The position numbers and the translations under genes were made by a program. A stretch of DNA of 47,672 nucleotides from Pseudomonadota bacterium (GTDB lineage Bacteria > Bdellovibrionota_C > UBA2361 > SZUA-149), in contig JAKPSH010000021.1 in the NCBI GenBank assembly GCA_029555385.1, forward strand, positions 1 through 47,672, given 5' to 3'. Of the stretch, positions 7,304 to 17,341 are shown one piece after another; the first letter of the stretch is position 1, and each line of letters opens with the position of its first letter. The notes below the pieces were generated by a model. It was not told the DNA's origin. It did not search any database and was given only the letters and a program-made list of their open reading frames with translations.

Positions 7304-9994
7304 TTAATACAAGGCCCGGCGTTTAGCATCATAATACCTGCCTTTTACCCGGCGCGCATCAGCACCTGCGCCTTTACGCCGTTGAAACAGTGCAATTAAT
7401 CCGGTTGCGCCCACTTCTCTAACAAAAGCTTCAGCGAGTATTAACGCAAACGCCAGGAGCACCAGCGGTGCATAGAGCGGACGCGCGGTCTCACTAATTC
7501 TCTTATTTGCATAAACCTGGGCACTCAACGGATTAACAATACCTCCGGTAAGATAAGCTGCCTGAGCCAGATTCTGCACCTGAATTCCGCGTCCGGGGAT
7601 TTCTCCGAATGCTTCGCCGCCAATGCTGATCGCCAGCGGCGGCAGCTTCAAACTGCCGTAGGTCAGGTCAATCTTGTAATCGCCGGGTTCGGCATCCGCA
7701 AGCACTCCTTCGAAGCGTCCTTTTCTCGCCTGTTGGAAAATGACCTCTTTTTTCTCGCCGCCGGGAGCAAGCAGTTCACCGCTGATTCTCGGCGCTGCCC
7801 CGGTTTGCAGATGTTCATCAAATATCGACAAATCCAGGAGCAAACTCTTACGGTTTATGCTGTAGCGCAGATCGAAATCAATCTCGCCGCCTTTTCTTCC
7901 GCTCCGATCCTTAATCTTCTCGACAATATCCGACCAGAAACCGAAAAATCCCGGCCAGCGCAGCCAAGGCAGCGACCAGCGTCCGTTGGCATCGGACGTA
8001 AACGCGATCACCTTTCCTTTGCCATAAATCCAGCTCGCCAGCACCGGAAAGACCTGCCCTTCGCTGCGGGTAATCAGCTCCAGTGTGGAACCTTTCTTCG
8101 GCAGCGTCTCGACGAATCCACGGAGCGCGGGAAACTGAGCCGGAGACGCAGAAACCATTCCGCCCGGACCGATGCCAACCGGATACTCCTGCGCCTCTTT
8201 CATTGTTTTTTCGCCGGTTGCCACTTTGATGTCCTGAACAAACACCTGCGGAAGCTGCGAAGGATCGAGCGTGTGATAGAACGCACCGCGCCCATGCTGC
8301 GACAAAAGCTTCATAAACGGCACATCGGCCTCAAAGCCGAGCGCCACCGCCGAGACGGTAACACCGTCCTTGCGCAGCTGATTGATTTCGTCAATATACG
8401 GCGCATCAGAAAGAGGAAACTTGCCGTCACTGAGTACAATCACATGCTTTCTGCTTGCTGCGGAGTTGGAAAGCTTCTGGCGCGCCGCGGCAAGGGCCGG
8501 CAGAAGATTTGTTTGTCCAGCCGCGGTCAGGTTCTCCAAGCGCCGCGGCGCCTGCGGCTTGACCTCGTCAACTTTCTTCAGGTCAATAATGACGAACGGC
8601 GCATGGTCAAAACCGATCACGCTGATAAAGTCCTCATCTTTAAGCGCATTGATTGACATCAGCGCCGCCAGCTTTGCCGACTGAATCTTATTTTGTTCGG
8701 CCATGCTTCCGGACTTGTCGATCAGCAGCACCACCGCTGTAATCAGGCGGCGTTTCTCCGTACGCGGCGGAACAAACTTTAGCGGTGAAATTTCCTCAAG
8801 GCTGGTGTTGATGTAGCCGCCCAGACCGAAGCTCCGATCACCGCCCAGCACAAGCAAGCCGCCTCCGCTTTCAACGAAGCGCCGAAGATTAGCCAAAAAA
8901 TCACCCGGAAGCTGGCTTTTTGCGGCATTATTGAGAACTACGCTGGCATAATTTGTAAAATCCTTCGGCACTTCCCGGCGCCCATCGGCAATCACGTCCT
9001 CCAATCCGTAGCCTTTAAACCGGATAAGGTCTTTGATTACCTTCTCATCTTCTTCCGTGCCGCTGACCAGCAGGATCTTCTCCTTCTCCTTGACCGAAAC
9101 CCAGCGCTTTGTTTCCTCTGCCGCCTTGCTTTCTTTATCCCGCGCGGCAAGCACGGCGCGTATACGCCGCAAACCGCCGGTCAATAAAGGCGTCATCACC
9201 GTCACTACTTTCTCCGATTGCCCGGACACGGTTACGGGACTGGAGAAGAGTTTGTCTTGATCAAGCCAAAGCTGCAGCTCAGCAGTCGACTCCTCTGCCA
9301 AAGCATTTCTCACGCTGGCGCGCACCTCCAGGCGCTCTCCGGCTTTGGCCGTAACCGGCGCATACAGCGAGGCAATGCTCATTTTCGCCTGATGGAAGCT
9401 TTCCTCGTCAGGAATCAGCGGATATACCCTGACCCCTTTGGCCGCGGCAAAACGTGCTGCTTGACGCACATCACCGGTTGTCTCAAATCCATCGCTGAGC
9501 AAAATGACCGAGCTGCCGCTTGTACGGCTCACTACCGCACGAAGCGCTCCGGCGAGATCGCTCTCTCCTCGATCAACTGCGCCTGCCGCAGCTTCAATTT
9601 TTGCTTCAAGCACGTCTTCATCAAGCGCAGCAACTGCCGCGACCGGTGTCTCCAACACTGAGCGTCCAAACGGATAGATTCTCAGCTCCCCCTCTCCTTC
9701 TCCCTGAAAATCTTGCAGCGCACGAATCATGGCGCGGCGCGCGCCGGGAGCAATGCTTGCCGAGACATCAAACAATACCGGCAGTTCTTCACTCGCCGAG
9801 CTTTCGATTTCTACGGGATACGCCAGCACCAGCACCAAAAGGGCAACGGCCAGGCAACGAAGCGCCACCGCGCCGATGCTTCGCTTGCGCCATTTTACAG
9901 AAACACCCAGCAGGATGAACACCGGCACGAGCAGCCAAAAGAATCCCGGATAATTCCAGCGGGCCGAAAAAAGACTGAGCAGATAAGAGCTCAT
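7304..9994 (-). CDS. Membrane-anchored VWA protein with GATase-like domain (Bat-like)
   Basis: An 896-residue inner-membrane protein. Two membrane helices lie at about residues 16-32 and 42-60, with one more near the C-terminus (PLVLLAFALILAEAFV). A first von Willebrand A-like domain (about 72-195) carries a D-V-S-A-S metal motif. Around 305-400 is a class I glutamine-amidotransferase-like domain (EKILLVSG, SGGGLLVLGGDRSFG) without an obvious catalytic Cys. A second VWA domain has a full metal site: D426-K-S-G-S, T495 and the acidic D523. The architecture matches VWA/GATase-like proteins next to moxR. Its start overlaps the BatA-like stop by four bases (ATGA), so they are coupled. Expected to mediate protein contacts in the envelope; the exact job is unknown. 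Confidence 0.8.
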   Translation of the reverse strand: MSSYLLSLFSARWNYPGFFWLLVPVFILLGVSVKWRKRSIGAVALRCLAVALLVLVLAYPVEIESSASEELPVLFDVSASIAPGARRAMIRALQDFQGEGEGELRIYPFGRSVLETPVAAVAALDEDVLEAKIEAAAGAVDRGESDLAGALRAVVSRTSGSSVILLSDGFETTGDVRQAARFAAAKGVRVYPLIPDEESFHQAKMSIASLYAPVTAKAGERLEVRASVRNALAEESTAELQLWLDQDKLFSSPVTVSGQSEKVVTVMTPLLTGGLRRIRAVLAARDKESKAAEETKRWVSVKEKEKILLVSGTEEDEKVIKDLIRFKGYGLEDVIADGRREVPKDFTNYASVVLNNAAKSQLPGDFLANLRRFVESGGGLLVLGGDRSFGLGGYINTSLEEISPLKFVPPRTEKRRLITAVVLLIDKSGSMAEQNKIQSAKLAALMSINALKDEDFISVIGFDHAPFVIIDLKKVDEVKPQAPRRLENLTAAGQTNLLPALAAARQKLSNSAASRKHVIVLSDGKFPLSDAPYIDEINQLRKDGVTVSAVALGFEADVPFMKLLSQHGRGAFYHTLDPSQLPQVFVQDIKVATGEKTMKEAQEYPVGIGPGGMVSASPAQFPALRGFVETLPKKGSTLELITRSEGQVFPVLASWIYGKGKVIAFTSDANGRWSLPWLRWPGFFGFWSDIVEKIKDRSGRKGGEIDFDLRYSINRKSLLLDLSIFDEHLQTGAAPRISGELLAPGGEKKEVIFQQARKGRFEGVLADAEPGDYKIDLTYGSLKLPPLAISIGGEAFGEIPGRGIQVQNLAQAAYLTGGIVNPLSAQVYANKRISETARPLYAPLVLLAFALILAEAFVREVGATGLIALFQRRKGAGADARRVKGRYYDAKRRALY

Positions 9995-11919
9995 GACCGG
10001 CTCACCTCCGCTTTTCCGGACAAAAACAAAGGCTCAACTAACAGCAGCACGATGACCAGACCAGCCAGATACGGCCAAAGCGGCTGGTTTTGTTCAGCTT
10101 CCACCGCTTCCTGCTCGATCGTCCGGGGAATCGCCAGCGGCAGCACTTCCGCGGTCGTAGATTCCGCCGGGAAAAAACTATTAACCGTAATCACCCGCGC
10201 CTCTGCTTTTTCGCCTTGTTGCGCAATTCGATAAGGACCGGGCTGCTCACAGACATAAGAAAAACTGCTGCCCGGCGCTAGTGAATAAGCTTCGCTTACG
10301 CCATCAGGTTTAGTTACACTCCAGCTCTTCCCACCTTCCAAGCGCACCGTGCTTCCTGTCAAAATACCGCTGGCCAGCTCAGCGCCCCCCGCAAGCCAAT
10401 TCAAAATATTCAAAGTGAGAATGCTAAGCACCGGTGTTCGCGCACCCTCAAAGGGCAAAAGCTCAATGCCAGAACCAGCAAAGCGCACCCCCTCGCTCTC
10501 CCCGGCGGCAACGATCGCACCCTGCTCCACATTGATTATCGCTTGCGCCCAGGGCGGGACATCAAACACCACTCCCTGCGCAGCCGGCACAAGCTCCAAG
10601 CGAAGATACGAGGTAATGGGATGCGCCGAGGCCCAAGAGGCCACCTTGCCGCTGCTAAATTCCCCGGCTGCGGAAAAGAGCGGATTTTCTGCCGGCGGAA
10701 TGATCAACAGTGTTGGGCGGCGGGGCGCAGCAGCGGGCGCGCACTCGTGAAAGATCAAGAGTGAGTATTGCTCAAGCTGCGCTGCGGAAAGCCCGGCATA
10801 GGACTCGGCGCTGACCGCATCAACCTGGAGCGCAGGGATGTCAGACAGTCCGAGAGTGTCTGCAACGCCACGCGGAGATACAAGCAGCGCGGACAATGTC
10901 CGTGCTCCCGCAGTTGAAACCCAGCCGACATTGTCCTCAGTCAGCGCATCGACACCAGCAGAGCCAGCTCCTTCGGCAACAACATCGACCTTAAAAACTT
11001 CATGCCGGGCCGCCTGATGCGGCAGAGTGAAGAAAACCTCTCCCCCCTTCCCCCCGGCAGCCCGCGAGGACACGCTAGCCGCCGGCTGATGCAACGCAGC
11101 ACCACTTCCCTGCGGATACAGGGCGGCCCGAAAAGCAATTTCACCTGGGCCCGAAAGCTTGACGGCTGCTCCTATTTTTCCCGGCTGCCCGGCGGCATCT
11201 CCCGGGATAAACCGGAGATCAGAAAGATAAATGTTGGCCGCTGAGCTACCGACAGTCAGGACTTCGAGTTTAGTCTGTTTCGCGGGCGACGGACTTGACG
11301 CTGCGCTCTCGTTTCCGCTCAGCCATTCGGGACGCTTGTCGGTGACCACAAGCAGCTTGTCAAAAATATGGGACCGGCCGAGTTCTTTTACCGCTCCTTC
11401 CAGCGTGTCCGCCGTTATAGAACTCTCTGCTTGGTCAAGCGCCGCAAGCAGCCCGGAGCGGTCCAGGTCTTCCTGGCCCACCGCTCTCAGCTTCGGCGCT
11501 GCGGCAAAAAGGCTGTATTTTGACCGCCCACTCTGCAGCGCCGTCCATTTCTTCACCGCCCGCTTGGCTTCTTCAAACCGGCTGCTCTCCACTTCTCCCT
11601 CAATGCTCTTCGCCCGCATGCTCAGCGAATTATCAAGAAGCACGGCCACACGTTCGCCCTGCCGCTTGCACGAAGGTCCGGCGGCAGCAAGCACGAGCGC
11701 AAGCAGCGCGGCGAACTCGACAAAAAAACGAAGCGGCGGCTTGAACCGCCTACGCAAGGTCCGCCGCAGCGGAAGTCTTTCCAAAATCAAGACGCTGGAA
11801 ACCGTCTGCCAGCGGCGGCTTTGCCTGCGCAAATAGGCGAAGATGAGCAGCGGCGCAAACGCGGCAGCAAGAAGCACGGCCGGACTGGCCAGTTCGATGG
11901 CGGAAAACGCGCCCAGCAT
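9991..11919 (-). CDS. BatA-like N-terminal membrane domain plus VWA protein
   Basis: A 642-residue protein. The N-terminus (SAIELASPAVLLAAAFAPLL, an RR-rich loop, then FFVEFAALLALVLAAAGPS) is the BatA-type double membrane helix. A VWA domain follows with D96-N-S-L-S. The middle is a periplasmic region of beta-rich and GATase-like character, and a last helix (LWPYLAGLVIVLLLVEPLFL) anchors the C-terminus. The start lies two bases after the DUF58 stop, and the stop overlaps the next VWA gene in ATGA. This is tight translational coupling within a moxR-DUF58-VWA operon. In other bacteria such sets affect stress tolerance and envelope integrity, but the molecular function here is inferred. Confidence 0.8.
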   Translation of the reverse strand: MLGAFSAIELASPAVLLAAAFAPLLIFAYLRRQSRRWQTVSSVLILERLPLRRTLRRRFKPPLRFFVEFAALLALVLAAAGPSCKRQGERVAVLLDNSLSMRAKSIEGEVESSRFEEAKRAVKKWTALQSGRSKYSLFAAAPKLRAVGQEDLDRSGLLAALDQAESSITADTLEGAVKELGRSHIFDKLLVVTDKRPEWLSGNESAASSPSPAKQTKLEVLTVGSSAANIYLSDLRFIPGDAAGQPGKIGAAVKLSGPGEIAFRAALYPQGSGAALHQPAASVSSRAAGGKGGEVFFTLPHQAARHEVFKVDVVAEGAGSAGVDALTEDNVGWVSTAGARTLSALLVSPRGVADTLGLSDIPALQVDAVSAESYAGLSAAQLEQYSLLIFHECAPAAAPRRPTLLIIPPAENPLFSAAGEFSSGKVASWASAHPITSYLRLELVPAAQGVVFDVPPWAQAIINVEQGAIVAAGESEGVRFAGSGIELLPFEGARTPVLSILTLNILNWLAGGAELASGILTGSTVRLEGGKSWSVTKPDGVSEAYSLAPGSSFSYVCEQPGPYRIAQQGEKAEARVITVNSFFPAESTTAEVLPLAIPRTIEQEAVEAEQNQPLWPYLAGLVIVLLLVEPLFLSGKAEVSRS

Positions 11920-11921
11920 AA

Positions 11922-12797
11922 TCAGCGAAGCACTCCTATTTGCGGCAGTTTGCGCAGCACAATATCGTTTAATGCTTCCGCGCTTGATACCAGCAAGTAT
12001 TCGATCTCCGCGCGCCGGCAGTAATGTTCGAGTCCTTCAATATGCTCGGCCAAGGCCAGCGCGTACTGCTCGCGCGAAGAACGGTCTAGCGCAAGCTCTA
12101 CCTCCTGGCCCGTCTCGGCATCCACCACAACATCGGCCAGACCGGCATCAAGCTGCAGCTCTTGCGGCGCAAGCACACGGAGCACACAGATCTCGAAGTT
12201 TCGCGAACGCAGGTAATCCAGCGCATCAAACTGTTCAGGCAAGGGATAAAGAAAATCTGAGACAAAAAAGCACTTCCCGGGAATGCGCTGGCTTGCCATC
12301 GCCGCCCGCACTTCGCTAAGCAGTGCAAAAACTCCTTCCGGGCGCGCGCCATGCAGTTCCTTCATTGCTTTGCTCAGCGACTGGGGACCGGTGTAGCGCG
12401 GCGTCGTGCGCTGGCCAAGCAGGCAGAAAGTGACAGTATCGCCATCAGTCAGTGCGACATAGCCCAGTGCTAAGGCCAGCGCCCGGGCCAGTTCAAATTT
12501 GTTTGAGCCTTCCGGATAGCCCATGGAAGTGCTCGCATCAAGCAGCACCATAACATTAAGGTCCTGCTCCTCGCGGAACTCACGCACATAGAGCCGATCT
12601 GTGCGCGCATAGACGCCGAAATCAATATAGCGGAAATCATCCCCGGGCGTGTACTGCCGGTAATCGGCAAACTCTAAGCCGTGCCCCTTGCGCGCGGAAC
12701 GGTGCATGCCCTGTCTTGAGCCGAGAAATGCGCGGCGCGTGCGGATTTTTAGCTGCTGAAGCTGACGGAAAAAGGTTGGGGAGAAACTATCCTGCAT
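11922..12797 (-). CDS. DUF58 (VWA-like) protein partner of MoxR
   Basis: This 291-residue protein has the diagnostic DUF58 block [21 protein letters not shown], followed by the VWA-like core [16 protein letters not shown] with a D-x-S-x-S metal motif and [18 protein letters not shown]. The C-terminal half ([27 protein letters not shown], then [12 protein letters not shown]) is standard for the family. No membrane segment is seen. It overlaps the end of moxR by 11 bases, so the ATPase and its adaptor are coupled. DUF58 proteins are thought to bring substrates to MoxR ATPases. Confidence 0.92.
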   Translation of the reverse strand: MQDSFSPTFFRQLQQLKIRTRRAFLGSRQGMHRSARKGHGLEFADYRQYTPGDDFRYIDFGVYARTDRLYVREFREEQDLNVMVLLDASTSMGYPEGSNKFELARALALALGYVALTDGDTVTFCLLGQRTTPRYTGPQSLSKAMKELHGARPEGVFALLSEVRAAMASQRIPGKCFFVSDFLYPLPEQFDALDYLRSRNFEICVLRVLAPQELQLDAGLADVVVDAETGQEVELALDRSSREQYALALAEHIEGLEHYCRRAEIEYLLVSSAEALNDIVLRKLPQIGVLR

Positions 12798-13809
12798 CGC
12801 GTACTTCTTCGATTATTTGATCGGCTGTGATTCCTTCCGCTTCCGCTTGAAAATTGAGAATCATCCGGTGTCGCAGCGCGGGAACAATAACCGCCTTGAT
12901 ATCCTGGTAGGCAAGATTCATACGGTTATCAAGCAGCGCCATCACCTTGGCGCAAAGCAGCACCGCCTGGGCCCCGCGCGGCCCTGGACCAAAGCGCACG
13001 TACTCACTGACGAGGTTGGTGCAATTCTGGCTGCCGGGAGTCAGGGCATAGACCATGCCCACCAGCACATCCTGCACCACGGGAGAAACCACAACCTGCC
13101 GCACGAGCTGGCGCATGTGCATAATCATCCGCGCCGTCTTCTCCGGCGGCAATACCGGCGAAAGCACCGTGCGCTGCTCGCCGGTGGTGCGGGTTAAAAT
13201 TTCCTTCATCTCCGCACTGGATGGTGGATGCACCAGCAATTTGAAGATAAACCGGTCGAGCTGCGCCTCGGGCAGAGGATAAGTTCCTTCAAGCTCAATA
13301 GGGTTTTGGGTTGCCATGACAAAAAACGGATCGGGCAGCGCTCTTGTCTCGCCAAGAACGGTCACTTGCTTCTCTTCCATAGCTTCAAGCAGCGCGGACT
13401 GAGTCTTCGGACCAGCACGATTCACTTCATCAGCCAGCACAATGTTGGCCCAAACCGGTCCTTTTTGGAAAACAAACCGGCGGTGACCTTGTTCATCTTC
13501 GGTCAGCACCTGCGTTCCCGTGATGTCACTCGGCATCAAGTCGGAGGTAAACTGGATGCGCCGGAAGCTCAGGCCCATCGTTTCCGCAATTGACCGGACA
13601 AGCATTGTCTTGCCCAATCCCGGAACACCTTCCAGCAGCACATGGCCTCCGGCAAAAATCGCACTGAGCGTGAGCCTGATCACCTCCTCCAGCCCGACCA
13701 TTGCTTTTCCGATCTCGCGCTCAAGCTGTGCGAAAATCTCCGAGAACTCTCTAACCTTCTGCATAATTTGCGCAGGCTGCGCGCCGGTTTGTGCGTCAAA
13801 GCTCGTCAT
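12787..13809 (-). CDS. moxR: MoxR-family AAA+ ATPase
   Basis: A 340-residue AAA+ ATPase of the MoxR group. Walker A is GVPGLGKT (about residue 60), Walker B is [10 protein letters not shown], followed by the family block [18 protein letters not shown]. Sensor 1 is [20 protein letters not shown], and the helical lid has the R-F-G-P-G-P-R-G box with an arginine. MoxR proteins act as chaperones that mature or remodel protein complexes, usually with DUF58 and VWA partners, all of which follow directly on the same strand. The start ATG at 13809 lies after a 127-base gap that contains a hairpin. The length and all motifs are normal. Confidence 0.95.
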   Translation of the reverse strand: MTSFDAQTGAQPAQIMQKVREFSEIFAQLEREIGKAMVGLEEVIRLTLSAIFAGGHVLLEGVPGLGKTMLVRSIAETMGLSFRRIQFTSDLMPSDITGTQVLTEDEQGHRRFVFQKGPVWANIVLADEVNRAGPKTQSALLEAMEEKQVTVLGETRALPDPFFVMATQNPIELEGTYPLPEAQLDRFIFKLLVHPPSSAEMKEILTRTTGEQRTVLSPVLPPEKTARMIMHMRQLVRQVVVSPVVQDVLVGMVYALTPGSQNCTNLVSEYVRFGPGPRGAQAVLLCAKVMALLDNRMNLAYQDIKAVIVPALRHRMILNFQAEAEGITADQIIEEVRDAG

Positions 13810-13898
13810 TCAATCCTCTCGCTGTATCCGAATCCAGTCTTTCTAACTTCACTCTTTTACCACGAAGAGCACGAAGGTAACGAAGGAAAAACTCCTAG

Positions 13899-13927
13899 CC
13901 GCCATATCTCACAAGGCGATATCGCGG
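13899..13927 (-). repeat. Hairpin in the moxR upstream gap
   Basis: CCGCCATATC and GATATCGCGG (9 of 10 bases pair, 9-base loop) form a hairpin between the DUF4175-like gene and moxR. It could be an attenuator or RNA-processing site. A related sequence lies at 4344-4366. Just beside it (13860-13890) is a short CACGAAG/ACGAAGG tandem pattern. Confidence 0.4.
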
Positions 13928-13936
13928 CCAGCGCGC

Positions 13937-16054
13937 TTACCGCAATATATCACCATACTCAACCGGAATTGGCTGCCTTGCGCGGTCGATATTGCTCTCC
14001 GGCTTAGAAAATTCTGTGGATTCTACTTTGGTTTTAGCGGTGCTGCCGGTTCGGCTGCGGAATTGCTTGTTCTCGGCTTTGCCAAGTTTCCGGACAACAA
14101 TTTTCTCCTCCTCCCGGGGAATCTCGACATTCTCCATTTTCGTCTTCTGCCCGGCCAGCGCGCCGTCTAACCCGCCGCCGAACGGCCCGTAACGCACAGC
14201 CTTCTGATTCGGCGAAGGCAGAGCATCCGCACTCTTACTTTTCTCAGCGCCCGATGGCGCACGGTGCTCTGCGCCGTCAGCATTCTTTACGCTTTCCCCC
14301 CCTTTCATCTTATCGCCTGCGCTCTGATCTTTGCCGGCCTCTTCCCCGTTGCGCCCTTCCTGCGCCGCCTCTCGATCCCGATCGTCGGCTCCGTTCGCTT
14401 CCTGCTGCTCGCCAGAGCCTTTCTTACCCTGGCGTGCTCCTTGCGCCTGATTGCCCGGCTGAGATCCCGAATTCTCCCCCTCCTTCTTTTCTCCAGCGCC
14501 TCGCTGCTCCTGCGGCTTCATCCCCTGCTTCGTCCCGTTTTCTCCCGCCTCTTTCTGCGCTGAGTCCGATCCGGCCCTTTCTTTCTTTCCTTCCTGTGCT
14601 CCATCTTTTGCCTCGTCGTGGGCCTCTTTTTCACCGGGAGACATTTCTTGTTTCAACTCTTCAAGCTTATTCTTAACATCGGAAAGATTTGCGGCATCAC
14701 CTTGCTTATTCTCTCCCGTACTGCTTCCGGGCTGCCGCTGTCCTTGCTTGCCCGCACCCTTGCTTTCCTGCCGCGTGCCGTTGCCGCTTGACTCCCCCTC
14801 ATTTTCTCCCTCAGCCTGATTTTTGGCGGCGCCGTCTTTTGCGCCTCGATCGTCGCTTCCGCTTTGTGCTTCGCCGCCGATTTCTTTCTTGCTTCCGGCA
14901 CGCCCTTTTCCTTTGCCCTCGCCCACGCCCGTGACGTCTTTCTTCGGATCGTCCGCCGGTTCCTGCCCACCTTTTGCTTCACGGCTCTGCGCGGATTTGT
15001 CTCCATCCGCAGACTGCTCTTCTTTGCTATTCTCACCTTGTTGGTTTTGCTCCGCCGGGCTGCTGCCTGCTTCTTCACGGTCCCCGTCTTCGCGCTTTCC
15101 CAAGGCCGGCTTTTCCGCGTCGCCTTGCTGCTCCGTGCCGCCGGCTTTCTCTTCCGGCTGAGTTTCTTTTTTTTCCGGCATCCGGCCTTGCGCCTCACTG
15201 CTCATTGATTGTTGCGGCTCCGGGCGCTGGCGCGCTGTGTTTTCTTGGCCCTGCTTCGTTCTCTCTTCAGCCACTGGAGGTTCATTCTTGCTTGGCTGCG
15301 ACTTTGCCCCTTTCAGGTTGTCCGCGGCTTGTTCTTCCGCTTCCGCGCCGCCTTTTTCATTCGCCAAATTCTCATCAACGTGAACCAGGGCCTCGTCTAA
15401 TGCGGCCAGTGCCGGCATAGAATCAATTCCTTCGTCCTCCAGCGCGGCGGCGATGCTGTGCAAATCGTCTTTGATTTGTTCGGGAAGCAATGGCGAGTTT
15501 TCCGCCATCTGACGGAGCACTTGCGCATTCTCCCTGCCCCGCGCCAACGCCGCCGCATCCGGCGCAAAAGGACCGCTCAGGTCAAAAACGAGTATTACGC
15601 TCCCCAGTAAAATGAGCGGCATGGCGGCTGCGGCACACAGTTTTGCCGGCTTCTCCCACGCCAAAGGAACGGCTTGCACCAGCACAAATTGCCGGGCGAG
15701 ATCGGAGCTTTGTTGCTCGATGATGGAACGGCTCGCGCCCGGCGCCTGCCTTGGAAAGGAGGTTATGGTCACAAAACGCTCCTTGCTTTCCAGCAGCCGG
15801 TCGATTAGTGCGGCGGCGTCCACACGGGAAACTCCGGCAGCCAGGGCGAAACAGCGCCAAGCAGCCGCCCCGAGAATGATGCCGCCGGATCCATAAAGCA
15901 AAAAAGCAAAACGGCGCGGCACAAAGCCGTATCGGATCAACGTCCAGGAAGCAAAGAGACATGCAACCGGCAGCAGCATCGCCAGGGCAAAATTCAGCCG
16001 GCGGACCATCGTCATCCGGCGGGCAACGCCCGTGATGAGTTCATCAGGTTTCAC
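13937..16054 (-). CDS. DUF4175-like membrane protein with a very long charged low-complexity tail
   Basis: A 705-residue protein beginning with GTG at 16054. Two N-terminal membrane helices (LNFALAMLLPVACLFASWTL and AFLLYGSGGIILGAAAWRC), the segment RVDAAALIDRLLESKERFVT and a third helix near residue 155 (LCAAAAMPLILLGSVILVFD) match the front of DUF4175-type proteins found next to moxR. From about residue 230 to 610 the chain is almost only Glu, Lys, Gly, Gln, Ser, Ala, Asp and Asn, certainly disordered. The C-terminus regains order (EIPREEEKIVVRKLGK, then QPIPVEYGDIL), like the end of related proteins. The start is not certain: the AGGTG is 12 bases away. The neighbouring moxR operon suggests a structural or adaptor role at the membrane. 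Confidence 0.7.
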   Translation of the reverse strand: MKPDELITGVARRMTMVRRLNFALAMLLPVACLFASWTLIRYGFVPRRFAFLLYGSGGIILGAAAWRCFALAAGVSRVDAAALIDRLLESKERFVTITSFPRQAPGASRSIIEQQSSDLARQFVLVQAVPLAWEKPAKLCAAAAMPLILLGSVILVFDLSGPFAPDAAALARGRENAQVLRQMAENSPLLPEQIKDDLHSIAAALEDEGIDSMPALAALDEALVHVDENLANEKGGAEAEEQAADNLKGAKSQPSKNEPPVAEERTKQGQENTARQRPEPQQSMSSEAQGRMPEKKETQPEEKAGGTEQQGDAEKPALGKREDGDREEAGSSPAEQNQQGENSKEEQSADGDKSAQSREAKGGQEPADDPKKDVTGVGEGKGKGRAGSKKEIGGEAQSGSDDRGAKDGAAKNQAEGENEGESSGNGTRQESKGAGKQGQRQPGSSTGENKQGDAANLSDVKNKLEELKQEMSPGEKEAHDEAKDGAQEGKKERAGSDSAQKEAGENGTKQGMKPQEQRGAGEKKEGENSGSQPGNQAQGARQGKKGSGEQQEANGADDRDREAAQEGRNGEEAGKDQSAGDKMKGGESVKNADGAEHRAPSGAEKSKSADALPSPNQKAVRYGPFGGGLDGALAGQKTKMENVEIPREEEKIVVRKLGKAENKQFRSRTGSTAKTKVESTEFSKPESNIDRARQPIPVEYGDILR

Positions 16055-16166
16055 GATTAACCAGACACCTCAAGGCAAGCTATGGCTTAGACTGCCGGTC
16101 TCTTTTTATTATGCTAACCTATGGCCTTGTCCGGCGCATTATTTACAAAAGTTTTGCAGTCAGCCC

Positions 16167-17261
16167 TTATTCGCCGAGAATCTCCAGATCCTCCGGAGTT
16201 ACATCGCGAGCACCGCCTCGCGCCGCTTCAGCAGCGGCTGCGTTTTCGCTGACCAGCGCCCGGTACTGGCGGATGTTTGCGGCAAATTCGTGGGTTTGGC
16301 CCGGTGTTTCCACCCAGTATATGTAATCCGTAACTTCCGGATAAAGCACGGCTTTGATCGATTCGTACCCCGGACTGCAGATTGGCGTCGGCGGAAGCCC
16401 CTTGTTCGAGCCAAAGGTATTATATTGGGTTGAAGAGGAGACATCATCCTGGGTCAGCGCGCCGATTGGTTTTTCCAATCCGTAAGCAAGAGCGGCCTTG
16501 CTCTCCAGCGGCATTTCCAGTTTTATACGGTTGTGCAAGGCCGACGCAATTTTCGGCCGCTCGCTGTCAACTGATGTCTCTTTTTCAATAAGCGAGGCAA
16601 GCACAAGGACTTCGTACGGACGGAAACCAAGCTTTGCCGCCCGGGCTTGCCAATTCTCCACTTTCTGTTCAAGCGCAGCCTTGGACTGTTCGATAATTTT
16701 GCTGATAATTCGTTCTCCCGTAATCGGCTTGACGAAGACGTAAGTTCCTTCCAAGAAATATCCTTCCGGCGTCGCCGCGGGAATTCCGGCACGAGTCAGC
16801 ACCACTGGAGTACGCAGGAGGTCTTGCAGCTCTTTTTCCTCGGCAAGCTTAGTCGCAGCTATGCTGCTCACCACTTCCGGCACTGTGGCTCCCGGTGCGA
16901 TATTAATCGTGTATTGGACGCGCTCGGCAGATGTCATCTTCTGCATCACCTGCTCCGGCGTCATCGCCGGCGAAAGCTCATATTCTCCTGCCGCAATCGA
17001 AAGCTCACCTCCGACTTCGTCCTTCATCTGCCGATAGAGATAATAGAACGAGGCCCAACTGCGGAGGACGCCTTGCGCTTCAAGCTCTTCTCCGATCTTC
17101 TTTGAACTCCAGCTGTCCCCCACCGTAAACGCAATCGTCTGCGTTGAGTTCTTGTCCAGTGCGCTGACAAAAAACAAGTAATAAATCCATGCTCCAATCA
17201 GCACCAATGGACAGACGACAAAGCCAACGAGACCCATTTTGTAAAAGAAACGCTGCAGCAT
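16167..17261 (-). CDS. mltG: MltG-like endolytic peptidoglycan transglycosylase
   Basis: A 364-residue inner-membrane protein with a single N-terminal anchor (LVGFVVCPLVLIGAWIYYLFF). A LysM-like subdomain (about 45-115) follows, then the YceG catalytic domain. The catalytic Glu is in VLASLIEKETS, and the conserved end GLPPTPICSPGYESIKAVLYP plus DYIYWVE is intact. MltG cleaves nascent glycan strands and sets their length. Some usual residues differ: the L-Q-S-D-P-T block reads L-E-S-K-A-A. The gene follows ruvX at 80 bases, a common pairing of mltG with yqgF, and both start the long minus-strand train. Confidence 0.93.
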   Translation of the reverse strand: MLQRFFYKMGLVGFVVCPLVLIGAWIYYLFFVSALDKNSTQTIAFTVGDSWSSKKIGEELEAQGVLRSWASFYYLYRQMKDEVGGELSIAAGEYELSPAMTPEQVMQKMTSAERVQYTINIAPGATVPEVVSSIAATKLAEEKELQDLLRTPVVLTRAGIPAATPEGYFLEGTYVFVKPITGERIISKIIEQSKAALEQKVENWQARAAKLGFRPYEVLVLASLIEKETSVDSERPKIASALHNRIKLEMPLESKAALAYGLEKPIGALTQDDVSSSTQYNTFGSNKGLPPTPICSPGYESIKAVLYPEVTDYIYWVETPGQTHEFAANIRQYRALVSENAAAAEAARGGARDVTPEDLEILGE

Positions 17262-17341
17262 GTAATCTAATCCCTACTTGTCTGATCAAAGAATTCGGTC
17301 ACCGCTGAAATAATAGCGGAACTGGCCTAAAAAGCCATGAG

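Noticed and set aside
14254..15420. Long plus-strand frames opposite the DUF4175-like gene
   Set aside because: They are antisense shadows of the low-complexity charged tail, which lacks stops on the other strand because of its composition.
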